Shown in pieces: positions 25,465 through 33,541 of a stretch of 64,000 nucleotides of DNA. The number at the start of each line of letters is the position of its first letter. Position 1 is the first letter of the stretch. The notes below the pieces were generated by a model. It saw only the letters and a list, made by a program, of their open reading frames with translations. It made no database searches and was not told the DNA's origin. Origin of the DNA: Curtobacterium sp. MCBA15_009 (GTDB lineage Bacteria > Actinomycetota > Actinomycetes > Actinomycetales > Microbacteriaceae); NCBI RefSeq assembly GCF_001864895.1, contig NZ_MJGO01000012.1, forward strand, positions 1 to 64,000, read 5' to 3'. The translations under genes were made by a program, and so were the position numbers.

Positions 25465-26922
25465 TCAGTTGGTCGAGCTGAGCTTCTCGCGGAGCGCCGC
25501 GAGCGAGGCGTCGTCAGCCAGCGGGCTGGCGTTGTTCGACTCGCTCGTGAACGACGACGACGCGGCGGCGGGCAGGTCGAAGCCGCCCTGCGCCTCGTCG
25601 GCGATGGTCTTCGCGACCTGCGCCTTGTGGGCTTCCCAACGCGACTGGGCGGCCGCGTACTGGCCCTCCCACTCGGTGCGCTGGGTGTCGTAGCCCTCGA
25701 GCCACTCGTTCGTCTCCGGGTCGAAGCCGTCCGGGTACTTGTAGTCGCCCTTGTCGTCGTACTCCGTCGGCATGCCGTAGAGCGCCGGGTCGAACTCGGT
25801 GCCCTCCGGGTCCACGCCCTCGTTCGCCTGCTTGAGGCTGAGCGAGATGCGGCGACGGTCGAGGTCGATGTCGATGATCTTGACGAAGACCTCGTCGTTG
25901 ACCGAGACGACCTGCTCGGCGAGCTCGACGTGCTTGTTCGAGAGCTCCGAGATGTGCACGAGGCCCTCGATGCCGTCGGCGACACGGACGAACGCACCGA
26001 ACGGCACGAGCTTCGTGACCTTGCCCGGTGCGATCTGGCCGATCGCGTGGGTGCGGGCGAAGACCTGCCACGGGTCCTCCTGGGTCGCCTTGAGCGAGAG
26101 CGACACGCGCTCGCGGTCCAGGTCGACCTCGAGGATCTCGACGGTGACTTCCTGACCGACCTCGACGACCTCGCTGGCGTGCTCGATGTGCTTCCAGCTG
26201 AGCTCGGAGACGTGGACGAGACCGTCGACGCCACCGAGGTCCACGAACGCACCGAAGTTGACGATCGAGGACACGATGCCCTTGCGGACCTGGCCCTTGT
26301 GGAGGTTGTTGAGGAAGGTGGTGCGGGACTCGGACTGCGTCTGCTCGAGGAGCGCACGGCGCGACAGGACCACGTTGTTGCGGTTCTTGTCGAGCTCGAG
26401 GATCTTCGCCTCGATCTCCTGGCCGAGGTACGGCGTGAGGTCGCGGACGCGGCGGAGCTCGATGAGCGATGCCGGGAGGAAGCCGCGGAGACCGATGTCG
26501 ACGATGAGGCCGCCCTTGACGACCTCGATGACCGTGCCGGTCACGACGCCGTCGGACTCCTTGATCTTCTCGACGTCGCCCCACGCACGCTCGTACTGCG
26601 CGCGCTTCTTCGACAGGATGAGGCGACCTTCCTTGTCCTCCTTCTGGAGGACCAGGGCCTCGACCTCGTCGCCGACCTCGACGACCTCGTTGGGGTCGAC
26701 GTCGTGCTTGATCGAGAGCTCGCGCGAGGGGATGACGCCCTCGGTCTTGTAACCGACGTCGAGGAGGACCTCGTCGCGGTCGATCTTCACGACGGTGCCG
26801 GAGATGAGATCACCGTCGTTGAAGAACTTCAGGGTCTTCTCGACCTCGGCCAGGAAGTCATCAGCCGAACCGATGTCGTTGATGGCGACCTGCTTAGGAG
26901 CCTTGGTCGTAGTGGTTGTCAT
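25465..26922 (-). CDS. rpsA: 30S ribosomal protein S1
   Basis: RNA-binding ribosomal protein that helps mRNA engage the 30S subunit. The 485-residue product has four S1 domains, each starting with a G-x-V motif: GDLISGTVVKIDRDEVLLDV (about residues 37-56), then at about 122, 207 and 292 (GQIAPGKVTKLVPFGAFVRV). This is the short four-domain actinobacterial S1. A 100-residue charged tail follows. The frame opens at 26946, but ATG at 26922 gives the conserved MTTTTTKAPKQVAIND start and is preferred. It has an upstream gap of 158 nt and its own strong terminator. Confidence 0.96.
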   Translation of the reverse strand: MTTTTTKAPKQVAINDIGSADDFLAEVEKTLKFFNDGDLISGTVVKIDRDEVLLDVGYKTEGVIPSRELSIKHDVDPNEVVEVGDEVEALVLQKEDKEGRLILSKKRAQYERAWGDVEKIKESDGVVTGTVIEVVKGGLIVDIGLRGFLPASLIELRRVRDLTPYLGQEIEAKILELDKNRNNVVLSRRALLEQTQSESRTTFLNNLHKGQVRKGIVSSIVNFGAFVDLGGVDGLVHVSELSWKHIEHASEVVEVGQEVTVEILEVDLDRERVSLSLKATQEDPWQVFARTHAIGQIAPGKVTKLVPFGAFVRVADGIEGLVHISELSNKHVELAEQVVSVNDEVFVKIIDIDLDRRRISLSLKQANEGVDPEGTEFDPALYGMPTEYDDKGDYKYPDGFDPETNEWLEGYDTQRTEWEGQYAAAQSRWEAHKAQVAKTIADEAQGGFDLPAAASSSFTSESNNASPLADDASLAALREKLSSTN

Positions 26923-27080
26923 GTAGAGATTGCTCCGAACGGACATGAGTCGGGCCGTGGCGGGAGGGGGATCAGCCCCCGTGGTGCTCCGCCGTGGCGA
27001 TTGGTGTGGTGACGCGGATTGCGCCGCACAAGTCTAACCGCACCGGCGGAAGCCCCACAACCGTGCGGGGACCCGGCGCG

Positions 27081-28760
27081 TCATCCGACCAGGGCGCTCC
27101 GCAGGGTGTCCAGCCCGATGCTGCCGAGGGACAGCGCGCGGTGGTGGAAGGCCTTCAGGTCGAAGGAAGAGCCCTCGCGAGCGGCGACCTCGTCGCGGAT
27201 CGACTCCCACACCCGCTGGCCGACCTTGTAGGACGGCGCCTGCCCCGGCCAACCGAAGTACCGCGCCACCTCGAACCGGACGAACGCGTCGTCCATGTTG
27301 ACGTTCTCGCGCATGAAGTCGAGGGCGTACTCCCACGTCCAGCCGCCGCCGTCGGGGTTCGTCTTCTGCAGGTGCACGCCGATGTCGAGCACGACACGGG
27401 CGGCGCGCATCCGCTGGCCGTCGAGCATGCCGAGCCGGTCGCCGTCGTCGTCGAGGAACCCGAGCTGCTCCATGAGGCGCTCGGCGTAGAGCGCCCACCC
27501 CTCGACGTGCCCGGACGAGCCGGCGAGCTGCCGACGCCACGTGTTCAGCTCGCCGCGGTTGTAGACGCCCTGGCTGATCTGCAGGTGGTGTCCGGGGACG
27601 CCCTCGTGGTACACCGTCGTCTTCTCGCGCCAGGTCCCGAACTCGGTCACGCCCTGCGGGACGGACCACCACATGCGACCGGCGCGCGAGAAGTCGTCGG
27701 AGGGGCCGCTGTAGTAGATGCCGCCCTCCTGCGTCGGCGCGATCCGGCACTCCAGGCGGCGGATCGGGTCCGGGATGTCGAAGTAGGTGCCGGCCATCGC
27801 CTCGATCGAGGCGTCGCTCGTCTCCTGCATCCACCGCTGCAGCGCGTCGGTGCCGTGCAGGACGCGGGACGGGTCGGCGTCGAGGACCTCGATCGCACGG
27901 GCGACGCTCGCGCCCGGCTCGATGCGGTCCGCGATGCGCTCCTGCTCGTCGCGCATCCGGGCGAGTTCCTCGAGTCCCCACTCGTAGGTCTCGTCGAGGT
28001 CCACGGTGGCGCCGAGGAAGCGACGGGAGTGCAGTTCGTAGGCGTCGCGCCCGACCGCGTCCACCGGGGTGGCGAGCGGCAGGAGCTCGTGCTCGAGGAA
28101 CCGCCCGAACGACCGGTAGGCGGCGGCCGCGACGGTGGCGCCGCGCTCGAGGTCGGCCCGCAGTGCCGCCGGCACGCTGCCGCCGTCGTCGAGCGCGGCG
28201 CCGTCGACCAGGCGGCGGAAGAAGCCGTCGTCGGCCCCGTTCCGGGCGGCCTGCTCGGCGATGAGCGCGACCTGGCGCTTGGCGGGGGTGACGTCCTCGC
28301 GCGTGCCCTGGAGCAGGGTCTCGCGGATGCCCTCGAGCGCGTCCGGCAGCGCGTTCAACCGACCGGCGACGTCCTGCCAGTCCGACTCGGTGGCGGTCGG
28401 CATGAGGTCGATGATCTCGCGGACCGACTGCGCCGGGCTCGCGATCACGTTGAGGTCGCGCAGGTGGAGCTTCCGCTCGTGCGACTCGAGCACGAGGTCG
28501 AGCTCGGCACCGAGGTCGGCCTTGGTCACCGCGTCGACCGCGTCGACCGCCGGCGCCGCGTCGAGCGCACGCTTGGCCGCGCGGGCGGCATCGGCCGTGG
28601 CGTCGGCCCCGGCCGGCGAGGTGTCGCCGTACTCCCCCGTGCGTCCCGGGACGCCGATGTACGTGGCGGTCATCGGGTCGAGGTCGACGAGGGTGGTCAC
28701 CCAGTCCTCGGCGACACGGTCGACGGCGGAGGGCTGGCGGACGGGTCGTTCATCGCTCAT
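27081..28760 (-). CDS. DUF885 family protein, probable zinc peptidase
   Basis: The 559-residue product belongs to the DUF885 family, which includes uncharacterised proteins thought to be metallopeptidases. Its metal-site-like motif is YHEGVPGHHLQISQG (about residues 387-401), with a second acidic cluster EGWALYAERLMEQLG (about 418-432) that fits a third ligand. There is no signal peptide, so it is probably cytoplasmic. ATG at 28760 has TAGGGT 6 nt upstream. It stands alone between rpsA and polA. Substrate unknown; dipeptidase or carboxypeptidase activity is inference. Confidence 0.85.
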   Translation of the reverse strand: MSDERPVRQPSAVDRVAEDWVTTLVDLDPMTATYIGVPGRTGEYGDTSPAGADATADAARAAKRALDAAPAVDAVDAVTKADLGAELDLVLESHERKLHLRDLNVIASPAQSVREIIDLMPTATESDWQDVAGRLNALPDALEGIRETLLQGTREDVTPAKRQVALIAEQAARNGADDGFFRRLVDGAALDDGGSVPAALRADLERGATVAAAAYRSFGRFLEHELLPLATPVDAVGRDAYELHSRRFLGATVDLDETYEWGLEELARMRDEQERIADRIEPGASVARAIEVLDADPSRVLHGTDALQRWMQETSDASIEAMAGTYFDIPDPIRRLECRIAPTQEGGIYYSGPSDDFSRAGRMWWSVPQGVTEFGTWREKTTVYHEGVPGHHLQISQGVYNRGELNTWRRQLAGSSGHVEGWALYAERLMEQLGFLDDDGDRLGMLDGQRMRAARVVLDIGVHLQKTNPDGGGWTWEYALDFMRENVNMDDAFVRFEVARYFGWPGQAPSYKVGQRVWESIRDEVAAREGSSFDLKAFHHRALSLGSIGLDTLRSALVG

Positions 28761-28766
28761 GCCCCG

Positions 28767-28772
28767 ACCCTA
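28767..28772 (-). promoter_or_regulatory. -10 box of the DUF885 gene, leaderless
   Basis: Minus-strand TAGGGT ends 6 nt before the ATG at 28760. Confidence 0.5.
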
Positions 28773-28814
28773 CCGACTGGCACCGCCGCCGCACTTCCGC
28801 GCATGGTGAGCAGT

Positions 28815-28857
28815 TCCGCGCGTGGGCAGTCGCGCAGGACGACCTCCCACGCGCGGA
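28815..28857. repeat. 12-bp inverted repeat upstream of the DUF885 gene
   Basis: Arms TCCGCGCGTGGG (28815-28826) and its exact complement (28846-28857) are 19 nt apart. A partial direct copy of the left arm (TTCCGCGCATGG) lies just to the left at about 28795-28806, and CTTCCCACGCCGCG to the right. Role unknown; it may be another dispersed palindrome. Confidence 0.5.
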
Positions 28858-28890
28858 TGTGCTTCCCACGCCGCGTGCGGTGGGAGAGAC

Positions 28891-28956
28891 CGACCACAGG
28901 ACGGACGGGAGGCCCGGTGCCAGCCGGCACCGGGCCTCCCGTCCGTGGTGTGGTCG
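28891..28956 (-). repeat. GGACGGGAGGC palindrome 2, terminator of polA
   Basis: The best copy of the family: perfect 21-bp arms (28901-28921 and 28926-28946) with an AGCC loop. They are extended, after a 2x2 internal GG/GG mismatch, by a further perfect 8 bp (28891-28898 with 28949-28956). It starts 24 nt after the polA stop. Confidence 0.85.
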
Positions 28957-28979
28957 CGACCCACGACCGCAGCGCGCAG

Positions 28980-31652
28980 CTAGTGCGCTGCGCTCTCCCA
29001 GTTCGGGCCCACCCCGACCGACACGTCCAGCGGGACGGTCAGTTCGGCGGCGGCGCCCATCCGGGTGCGGAGGATCTCCTCGACGCGCTCCTGCTCGCCG
29101 GGCGCGACCTCGAGGATGAGTTCGTCGTGCACCTGGAGCAGCAGGTGGGAGTCGAGGCCCCCGTCGCGCAGGTCGTCCGCGACGCCGAGCATCGCGATCT
29201 TCATGATGTCCGCTGCGGAGCCCTGGATCGGGGCGTTCAGCGCGGCACGCTCGGCGTTCTCGCGCAGCACGCGGTTCGGGCTCTTCAGGTCCGGGAACGG
29301 ACGGCGGCGACCGAAGATCGTCTCGGTGTAGCCGTCCTCGCGCGCCTGCTCGACGACGTTGCGCAGGTAGTCGCGCACCGCGCCGAAGCGGGCGAAGTAC
29401 TCGGTCATCAGCGTGCGGGCCTCGGACTGCTCGATGCGCAGCTGCTTCGAGAGCCCGAAGGCGCTCAACCCGTAGGCCAGGCCGTAGGACATCGCCTTGA
29501 CCTTCGTGCGCATCTCCGGGGTGACCTCGGACGGGTCGACGCCGAAGACCCGGGCGCCGACGAAGCGGTGCAGGTCCTCGCCCTCGTTGAAGGCCTGGAT
29601 GAGGCCGGGGTCGCCGGACAGGTGCGCCATGATGCGCATCTCGATCTGCGAGTAGTCGGCCGTGACGAGCGTCGTGTACGGCTCGGCGACGGCGAACGCC
29701 GACCGGATGCGGCGGCCGACGGCGGTCTTCACCGGGATGTTCTGCAGGTTCGGGTCGGTCGACGAGACGCGGCCGGTGCTCGTGCCGGTCTGCTCGTAGC
29801 GGGTGTGGATGCGACCGTCGACGACCGCGGCGTCGAGCGTGTCGACGATCTGGCGCAGCTTCGTGGCGTCGCGGTGCTGCAGCAGCAGGCCGAGGAACGG
29901 GTGCGGGTGCTGCTCCTGCAGGTCGGCGAGGCTCGCCGCGTCGGTCGAGAAGCCCGTCTTCGTCTTGCGGGTCTTCGGCATCGCGAGCTCGGTGAACAGG
30001 ACCTCCTGCAGCTGCTTCGGCGACCCGAGGTTGACCTCGTGGCCGATCTCGGCGAACGCCTGCTGGGCGAGTTCGGCGGCGCGCTCCCCCAGTTCCTTCG
30101 ACAGCCCGGTGAGCACCGGGCGGTCGATCCCGACGCCGATGGTCTCCATGCCCGCGAGCACCGAGACGAGGGGCAGCTCGATGTCGTCGAGCACGGTGAG
30201 CGAGGACTCGTCGATGCGGGCGCGCAGCGCGGTCGCGACGCGGAGCACGAACCAGGCGTGCACGCCGATGTTCACCGGGTCGGTCTCGGGCACGAGCTGG
30301 TTCGGGTCGGCGGTGGGGAGTTCCTCGCCGAGCTCCTGGTAGACGAGGTCGGCCAGGGGCTGGCCCTGCTTGCCGGGGTTGGCGAGCCAGCCCATGATCC
30401 GGGCGTCGCCGGCGACGCCGTTCACGGCGATGCCGACCGTGCCGAGGGCCTTGATCGCCGCCTTCGCGTCGTGGAAGTGCTTCGGGGCGTCGGACGCGAA
30501 CCAGGCGGTGAGCTGTTCGTAGTCCTTCGCACCGCTGCCCCCGGGGACGAGCACGGCGTCGTCGTGGGTGGCGATGCCGATCGCGCTGAGCCGGCCGTCG
30601 ATGACCTCGACCGCGACGCCGTAGCCGTTCGCCGCCTCGGTCGCGTTGCGGCGCTCGAGCCAGTAGCCGAGTTCCTCGTCGATGAGGGTCTTGACCGGCG
30701 GCGGGGTCGGGGCGCCGTCGTCGACCGAGCCCTCGGCCGCGGTGGCGTCGGACGGTTCACCCGAGCCGGCGACCTTGAACACGCGGTCGAGCAGGGTGCG
30801 GAACTGCAGCTTGGCGAACAGCTCGCGCACCGCGGTCTCGTCGAGGGGACGGAGCGCCACGTCGGCGGGGCCGACCGGCAGCTCCACGTCGGTGACCAGG
30901 CGGTTCAGCCGCCGGTTGCGGACCGCGCGGTCCTTCTGCTCGCGCAGGTTGTTGCCGACGACGCCCTTGATCTCGTCGGCGTGCTCGAGGACGCCGTCGA
31001 GGGAGCCGTACTGGGTGACCCACTTCACGGCGGTCTTCTCGCCGACCTTGTCGATGCCGATGAGGTTGTCGCTCGTCTCGCCGACGAGTGCGGCGATGTC
31101 GGGGTACTGGTGCGGCTCGATGCCGTACCGCTCGTACACCTTGTCGCGGTCGTAGCGGGTGAGCTCGGACACCCCGCGGACCGACGGGTAGAGCAGCGTG
31201 ACGTCGTCGTTCACGAGCTGGATCGAGTCACGGTCGCCGGAGACGACGTAGACCTGGAAGCCCTGGGCGGCACCCTGCGACGAGAGGGTCGCGAGGATGT
31301 CGTCGGCCTCGTAGTCCTCCTTCGTCACGGTGGTGATGCCCATCGCCTCGAGCGCCTGCTGGAGCAGCGGGATCTGGCCCTTGAACTCGGCCGGGGTCTC
31401 CGAGCGGGTGCCCTTGTACTCGGCGTACTCCCGCGTGCGGAAGGAGAAGCGGGAGATGTCGAACGCGACCGCGAGGTGCGTCGGCTTCTCGCGCTGCAGG
31501 AGCATGAGCAGCATCGAGATGAAGCCGTGGATGGCGTTCGTGTGCTGCCCGTCACGGTTGACGAAGCTGTCCACCGGCAGTGCGTAGAAGGCCCGGAAGG
31601 CGAGCGAATGGCCGTCGATGACCATGAGGGTAGGCTTTGCGGAGTCCGACAC
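28980..31652 (-). CDS. polA: DNA polymerase I
   Basis: Repair and Okazaki-fragment polymerase. The 890-residue product has an N-terminal 5'-3' exonuclease domain (VIDGHSLAFRAFYALP, about residues 12-27; VSGDRDSIQLV; LVGETSDNLIGI), a 3'-5' exonuclease-like middle that appears degenerate (the usual DxE pair is not seen), and a family A polymerase (VTADYSQIEMRIMAHLSGD, KAMSYGLAYGLSAFG, LQVHDELILEV). Proofreading is probably lost, as in most actinobacterial Pol I. GTG at 31652 has TAGGCT 6 nt upstream; the promoter lies in a 43-bp gap shared with the divergent thioesterase gene. Confidence 0.97.
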   Translation of the reverse strand: MSDSAKPTLMVIDGHSLAFRAFYALPVDSFVNRDGQHTNAIHGFISMLLMLLQREKPTHLAVAFDISRFSFRTREYAEYKGTRSETPAEFKGQIPLLQQALEAMGITTVTKEDYEADDILATLSSQGAAQGFQVYVVSGDRDSIQLVNDDVTLLYPSVRGVSELTRYDRDKVYERYGIEPHQYPDIAALVGETSDNLIGIDKVGEKTAVKWVTQYGSLDGVLEHADEIKGVVGNNLREQKDRAVRNRRLNRLVTDVELPVGPADVALRPLDETAVRELFAKLQFRTLLDRVFKVAGSGEPSDATAAEGSVDDGAPTPPPVKTLIDEELGYWLERRNATEAANGYGVAVEVIDGRLSAIGIATHDDAVLVPGGSGAKDYEQLTAWFASDAPKHFHDAKAAIKALGTVGIAVNGVAGDARIMGWLANPGKQGQPLADLVYQELGEELPTADPNQLVPETDPVNIGVHAWFVLRVATALRARIDESSLTVLDDIELPLVSVLAGMETIGVGIDRPVLTGLSKELGERAAELAQQAFAEIGHEVNLGSPKQLQEVLFTELAMPKTRKTKTGFSTDAASLADLQEQHPHPFLGLLLQHRDATKLRQIVDTLDAAVVDGRIHTRYEQTGTSTGRVSSTDPNLQNIPVKTAVGRRIRSAFAVAEPYTTLVTADYSQIEMRIMAHLSGDPGLIQAFNEGEDLHRFVGARVFGVDPSEVTPEMRTKVKAMSYGLAYGLSAFGLSKQLRIEQSEARTLMTEYFARFGAVRDYLRNVVEQAREDGYTETIFGRRRPFPDLKSPNRVLRENAERAALNAPIQGSAADIMKIAMLGVADDLRDGGLDSHLLLQVHDELILEVAPGEQERVEEILRTRMGAAAELTVPLDVSVGVGPNWESAAH

Positions 31653-31658
31653 CCGGAC

Positions 31659-31664
31659 AGCCTA
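31659..31664 (-). promoter_or_regulatory. -10 box of polA, leaderless
   Basis: Minus-strand TAGGCT ends 6 nt before the GTG start of polA. Confidence 0.55.
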
Positions 31665-31695
31665 CCGACGCCATCCGACACGGGAGTCCGACCAC

Positions 31696-32121
31696 GTGAC
31701 CGACGAAGCGACCACCAGCACCGGCGTCGACGAGCGGCTCACCGAGCGGGGTGTCGGCGAGCTGGCCGAGAAGATGGGCATGGTCATCACCGAGCTCAGC
31801 GCCGAGCGTGCGGTGGGCACGATCCCCGTCGAGGGCAACCGGCAACCGGTCGGTCTGCTGCACGGGGGCGCGTACGTCGTGCTCGCCGAGAGCCTCGGGT
31901 CGATGGCGGCGAACGTGCACGCCGGTCCCGGCCGCTACGCCGTCGGCATCGAGCTGAGCGCCTCGCACTCGCGCAGCGCCACGAGCGGCACCGTCACCGG
32001 CACCTGCACCGCGATCCACCTCGGCGGCACGCTCACCACGCACGAGATCGTCCTCACCGACGACCAGGGCCGACGGTGCTCGACGGTGCGCATCACGAAC
32101 ATGATCCGCGAGCGGCGCTGA
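31696..32121 (+). CDS. hotdog-fold thioesterase, PaaI family
   Basis: Predicted acyl-CoA thioesterase; family members act on phenylacetyl-CoA derivatives or 1,4-dihydroxy-2-naphthoyl-CoA. The 141-residue product has the diagnostic GLLHGGAYVVLAESLGSMAAN (His-Gly-Gly, about residues 54-74) and VGIELSASHSRSATSG. GTG at 31696 has GGGAG about 10 nt upstream; the frame is open upstream into polA. It is divergent from polA, with a 43-bp gap. A thioesterase beside polA and a PdtaR-like regulator is common in Microbacteriaceae. A menaquinone role is possible but not shown here. Confidence 0.85.
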   Translation: MTDEATTSTGVDERLTERGVGELAEKMGMVITELSAERAVGTIPVEGNRQPVGLLHGGAYVVLAESLGSMAANVHAGPGRYAVGIELSASHSRSATSGTVTGTCTAIHLGGTLTTHEIVLTDDQGRRCSTVRITNMIRERR

Positions 32122-32159
32122 TCCGCCGACTGCGCTGATCCCCCGACCGTACCGGCGCG

Positions 32160-32630
32160 TCAGTCCTCCGGCGGACGCTGCAGCAGCAGGTGCGCGTCCC
32201 CGAAGCCGAGCCGCCGGTAGAGCCGCTCCCCGTCGACGCTCGAGTGCACGGAGGTCCGCTCGACCCCGAGGTCGTCGGCGACCTCGAGCAGCGCGGTGAC
32301 GAGCCGCCCGGCGACGCCGGCACCGCGCAGGTCCGGGTGCACGTAGACCGTCTGCACGTCCGCGGTCAGGCGACGCCCCGGACGGTCCGGCGTCGGTGGG
32401 CGCGACACGAGCGCGAGCCACGCCATCGCGAGCACGACGCCGTCACGCTCGGCCACCACGCACCGGTGGGTGTCCGGGTTCGCCGCAGCGAACGCGACCA
32501 TCGCCTCGCGGTACGCGGCGGGCGTCGCCGCCGGCACCGCCCCGCCCTCGTCGACGCTCCACCGCCAGCGCAGGTCGGCCACCGCAGGCATGTCGTCAGG
32601 CCGGGAGGCCCGGATCACCACGTCGTCCAC
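32160..32630 (-). CDS. GNAT family N-acetyltransferase
   Basis: Predicted acyl transferase using acetyl-CoA; substrate unknown. The 156-residue product has the GNAT core: an N-terminal strand IRASRPDDMPAVADLRW, the central strand VQTVYVHPDLRGAGVAGRLV (about residues 90-109) with the pyrophosphate-binding R-G-x-G-x-A/G pattern, and ERLYRRLGFGDAH near the end. GTG at 32630 has CAGGCT 6 nt upstream, an imperfect -10. It converges with the thioesterase gene (38-nt gap). Confidence 0.88.
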   Translation of the reverse strand: MDDVVIRASRPDDMPAVADLRWRWSVDEGGAVPAATPAAYREAMVAFAAANPDTHRCVVAERDGVVLAMAWLALVSRPPTPDRPGRRLTADVQTVYVHPDLRGAGVAGRLVTALLEVADDLGVERTSVHSSVDGERLYRRLGFGDAHLLLQRPPED

Positions 32631-32726
32631 CGCTCCAGCCTGCCAGGTGGCCGGCTCTCGTGCCCCGGACGTGCAGGAGCGCCGCCGGACCGGGGTCCGA
32701 CGGCGCTCCCCGAGCGACGGTGTCGC

Positions 32727-33332
32727 CTACTTCTTGGCGCTGAGCTGCTCGATGATCGCCTTGGCGACGTCGTGCATGGTCAGGCGGCGGTCCATCGAGG
32801 CCTTCTGGATCCAGCGGAACGCCTCGGGCTCGGTGAGGCCCATCTTCTCGTTGAGCAGGCCCTTCGCACGGTCGACGAGCTTGCGGGTCTCGAAGCGCTC
32901 GACGAGGTCGGCGACCTCGGCCTCGAGCGTGATGATCTGCTGGTACCGCGAGAGGGCGATCTCGATCGCGGGGAGCAGGTCGTTCGGGGTGAAGGGCTTG
33001 ACCACGTAGGCCAGGGCGCCGGCCTCGGTCGCACGCTCGACGAGGTCCTTCTGGCTGAAGGCGGTGAGCAGGACCACGGGGGCGATGTGGTTCTTCGAGA
33101 GCTTCTCGGCCGCGGAGATGCCGTCGAGCTGCGGCATCTTGACGTCCATCACGACGAGGTCGGGTCGGAGGTCGGTCGCGAGCTGCACCGCGGTCTCGCC
33201 GTCACCGGCCTCGCCGACGACGTCGAACCCGTTGTCGCGGAGGATCTCCACGATGTCGAGGCGGATGAGCGACTCGTCCTCAGCGACGACGACGCGACGG
33301 GGTGCGGTTGCTGTTGCTTCTGAGTCACTCAC
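32727..33332 (-). CDS. pdtaR: ANTAR-domain response regulator, PdtaR-like
   Basis: Two-component response regulator that acts on RNA rather than DNA. The 201-residue product has a receiver domain (about residues 12-130; phospho-acceptor Asp63 in LVVMDVKMPQLDG, Lys in YVVKPF) and an ANTAR domain (about 145-198; RFETRKLVDRAKGLLNE, then AFRWIQKASMDRR). ANTAR proteins bind paired hexaloop hairpins and prevent termination. The partner kinase PdtaS is not nearby. GTG at 33332 has TAGGCT 7 nt upstream and no Shine-Dalgarno. The usual neighbours are polA on one side and pyk on the other. Confidence 0.93.
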   Translation of the reverse strand: MSDSEATATAPRRVVVAEDESLIRLDIVEILRDNGFDVVGEAGDGETAVQLATDLRPDLVVMDVKMPQLDGISAAEKLSKNHIAPVVLLTAFSQKDLVERATEAGALAYVVKPFTPNDLLPAIEIALSRYQQIITLEAEVADLVERFETRKLVDRAKGLLNEKMGLTEPEAFRWIQKASMDRRLTMHDVAKAIIEQLSAKK

Positions 33333-33339
33333 GGAGGAG

Positions 33340-33345
33340 AGCCTA
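33340..33345 (-). promoter_or_regulatory. -10 box of pdtaR, leaderless
   Basis: Minus-strand TAGGCT ends 7 nt before the GTG start, with no Shine-Dalgarno. Confidence 0.55.
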
Positions 33346-33447
33346 CTAGACGGCGGAAGTGGTGCCGATCAGGGAGTTGCGCGCCGCGCGTGCCTGTGCG
33401 GTTCCACAGCGCGCCTGCCCGATCCAGGACGCTGTGGACGGTGCTTG

Positions 33448-33529
33448 TACGAGTGGCGGGACTTGAACCCGCACGCCGTGAGGCAGAGCATTTTGAGTGC
33501 CCCGTGTCTGCCGATTCCACCACACTCGC
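33448..33529 (-). tRNA. tRNA-Leu (anticodon CAA)
   Basis: Minus-strand cloverleaf of 82 nt. Acceptor stem GCGAGTG pairs with CACTCGT; the anticodon stem GGGCA/TGCTC encloses loop CTCAAAA with anticodon CAA, which reads UUG. A class II variable arm follows, and the T arm is GCGGG-TTCAAGT-CCCGC. The discriminator base is A and CCA is not encoded. It lies 115 nt upstream of pdtaR and 12 nt downstream of the histidine kinase stop. Confidence 0.95.
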
Positions 33530-33541
33530 GAGGGCTCCAGG

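Noticed and set aside
26994-32138. Plus-strand open frame of 1714 codons opposite DUF885 and polA
   Set aside because: Same shadow effect: it covers two real minus-strand genes and shows no conserved motif.
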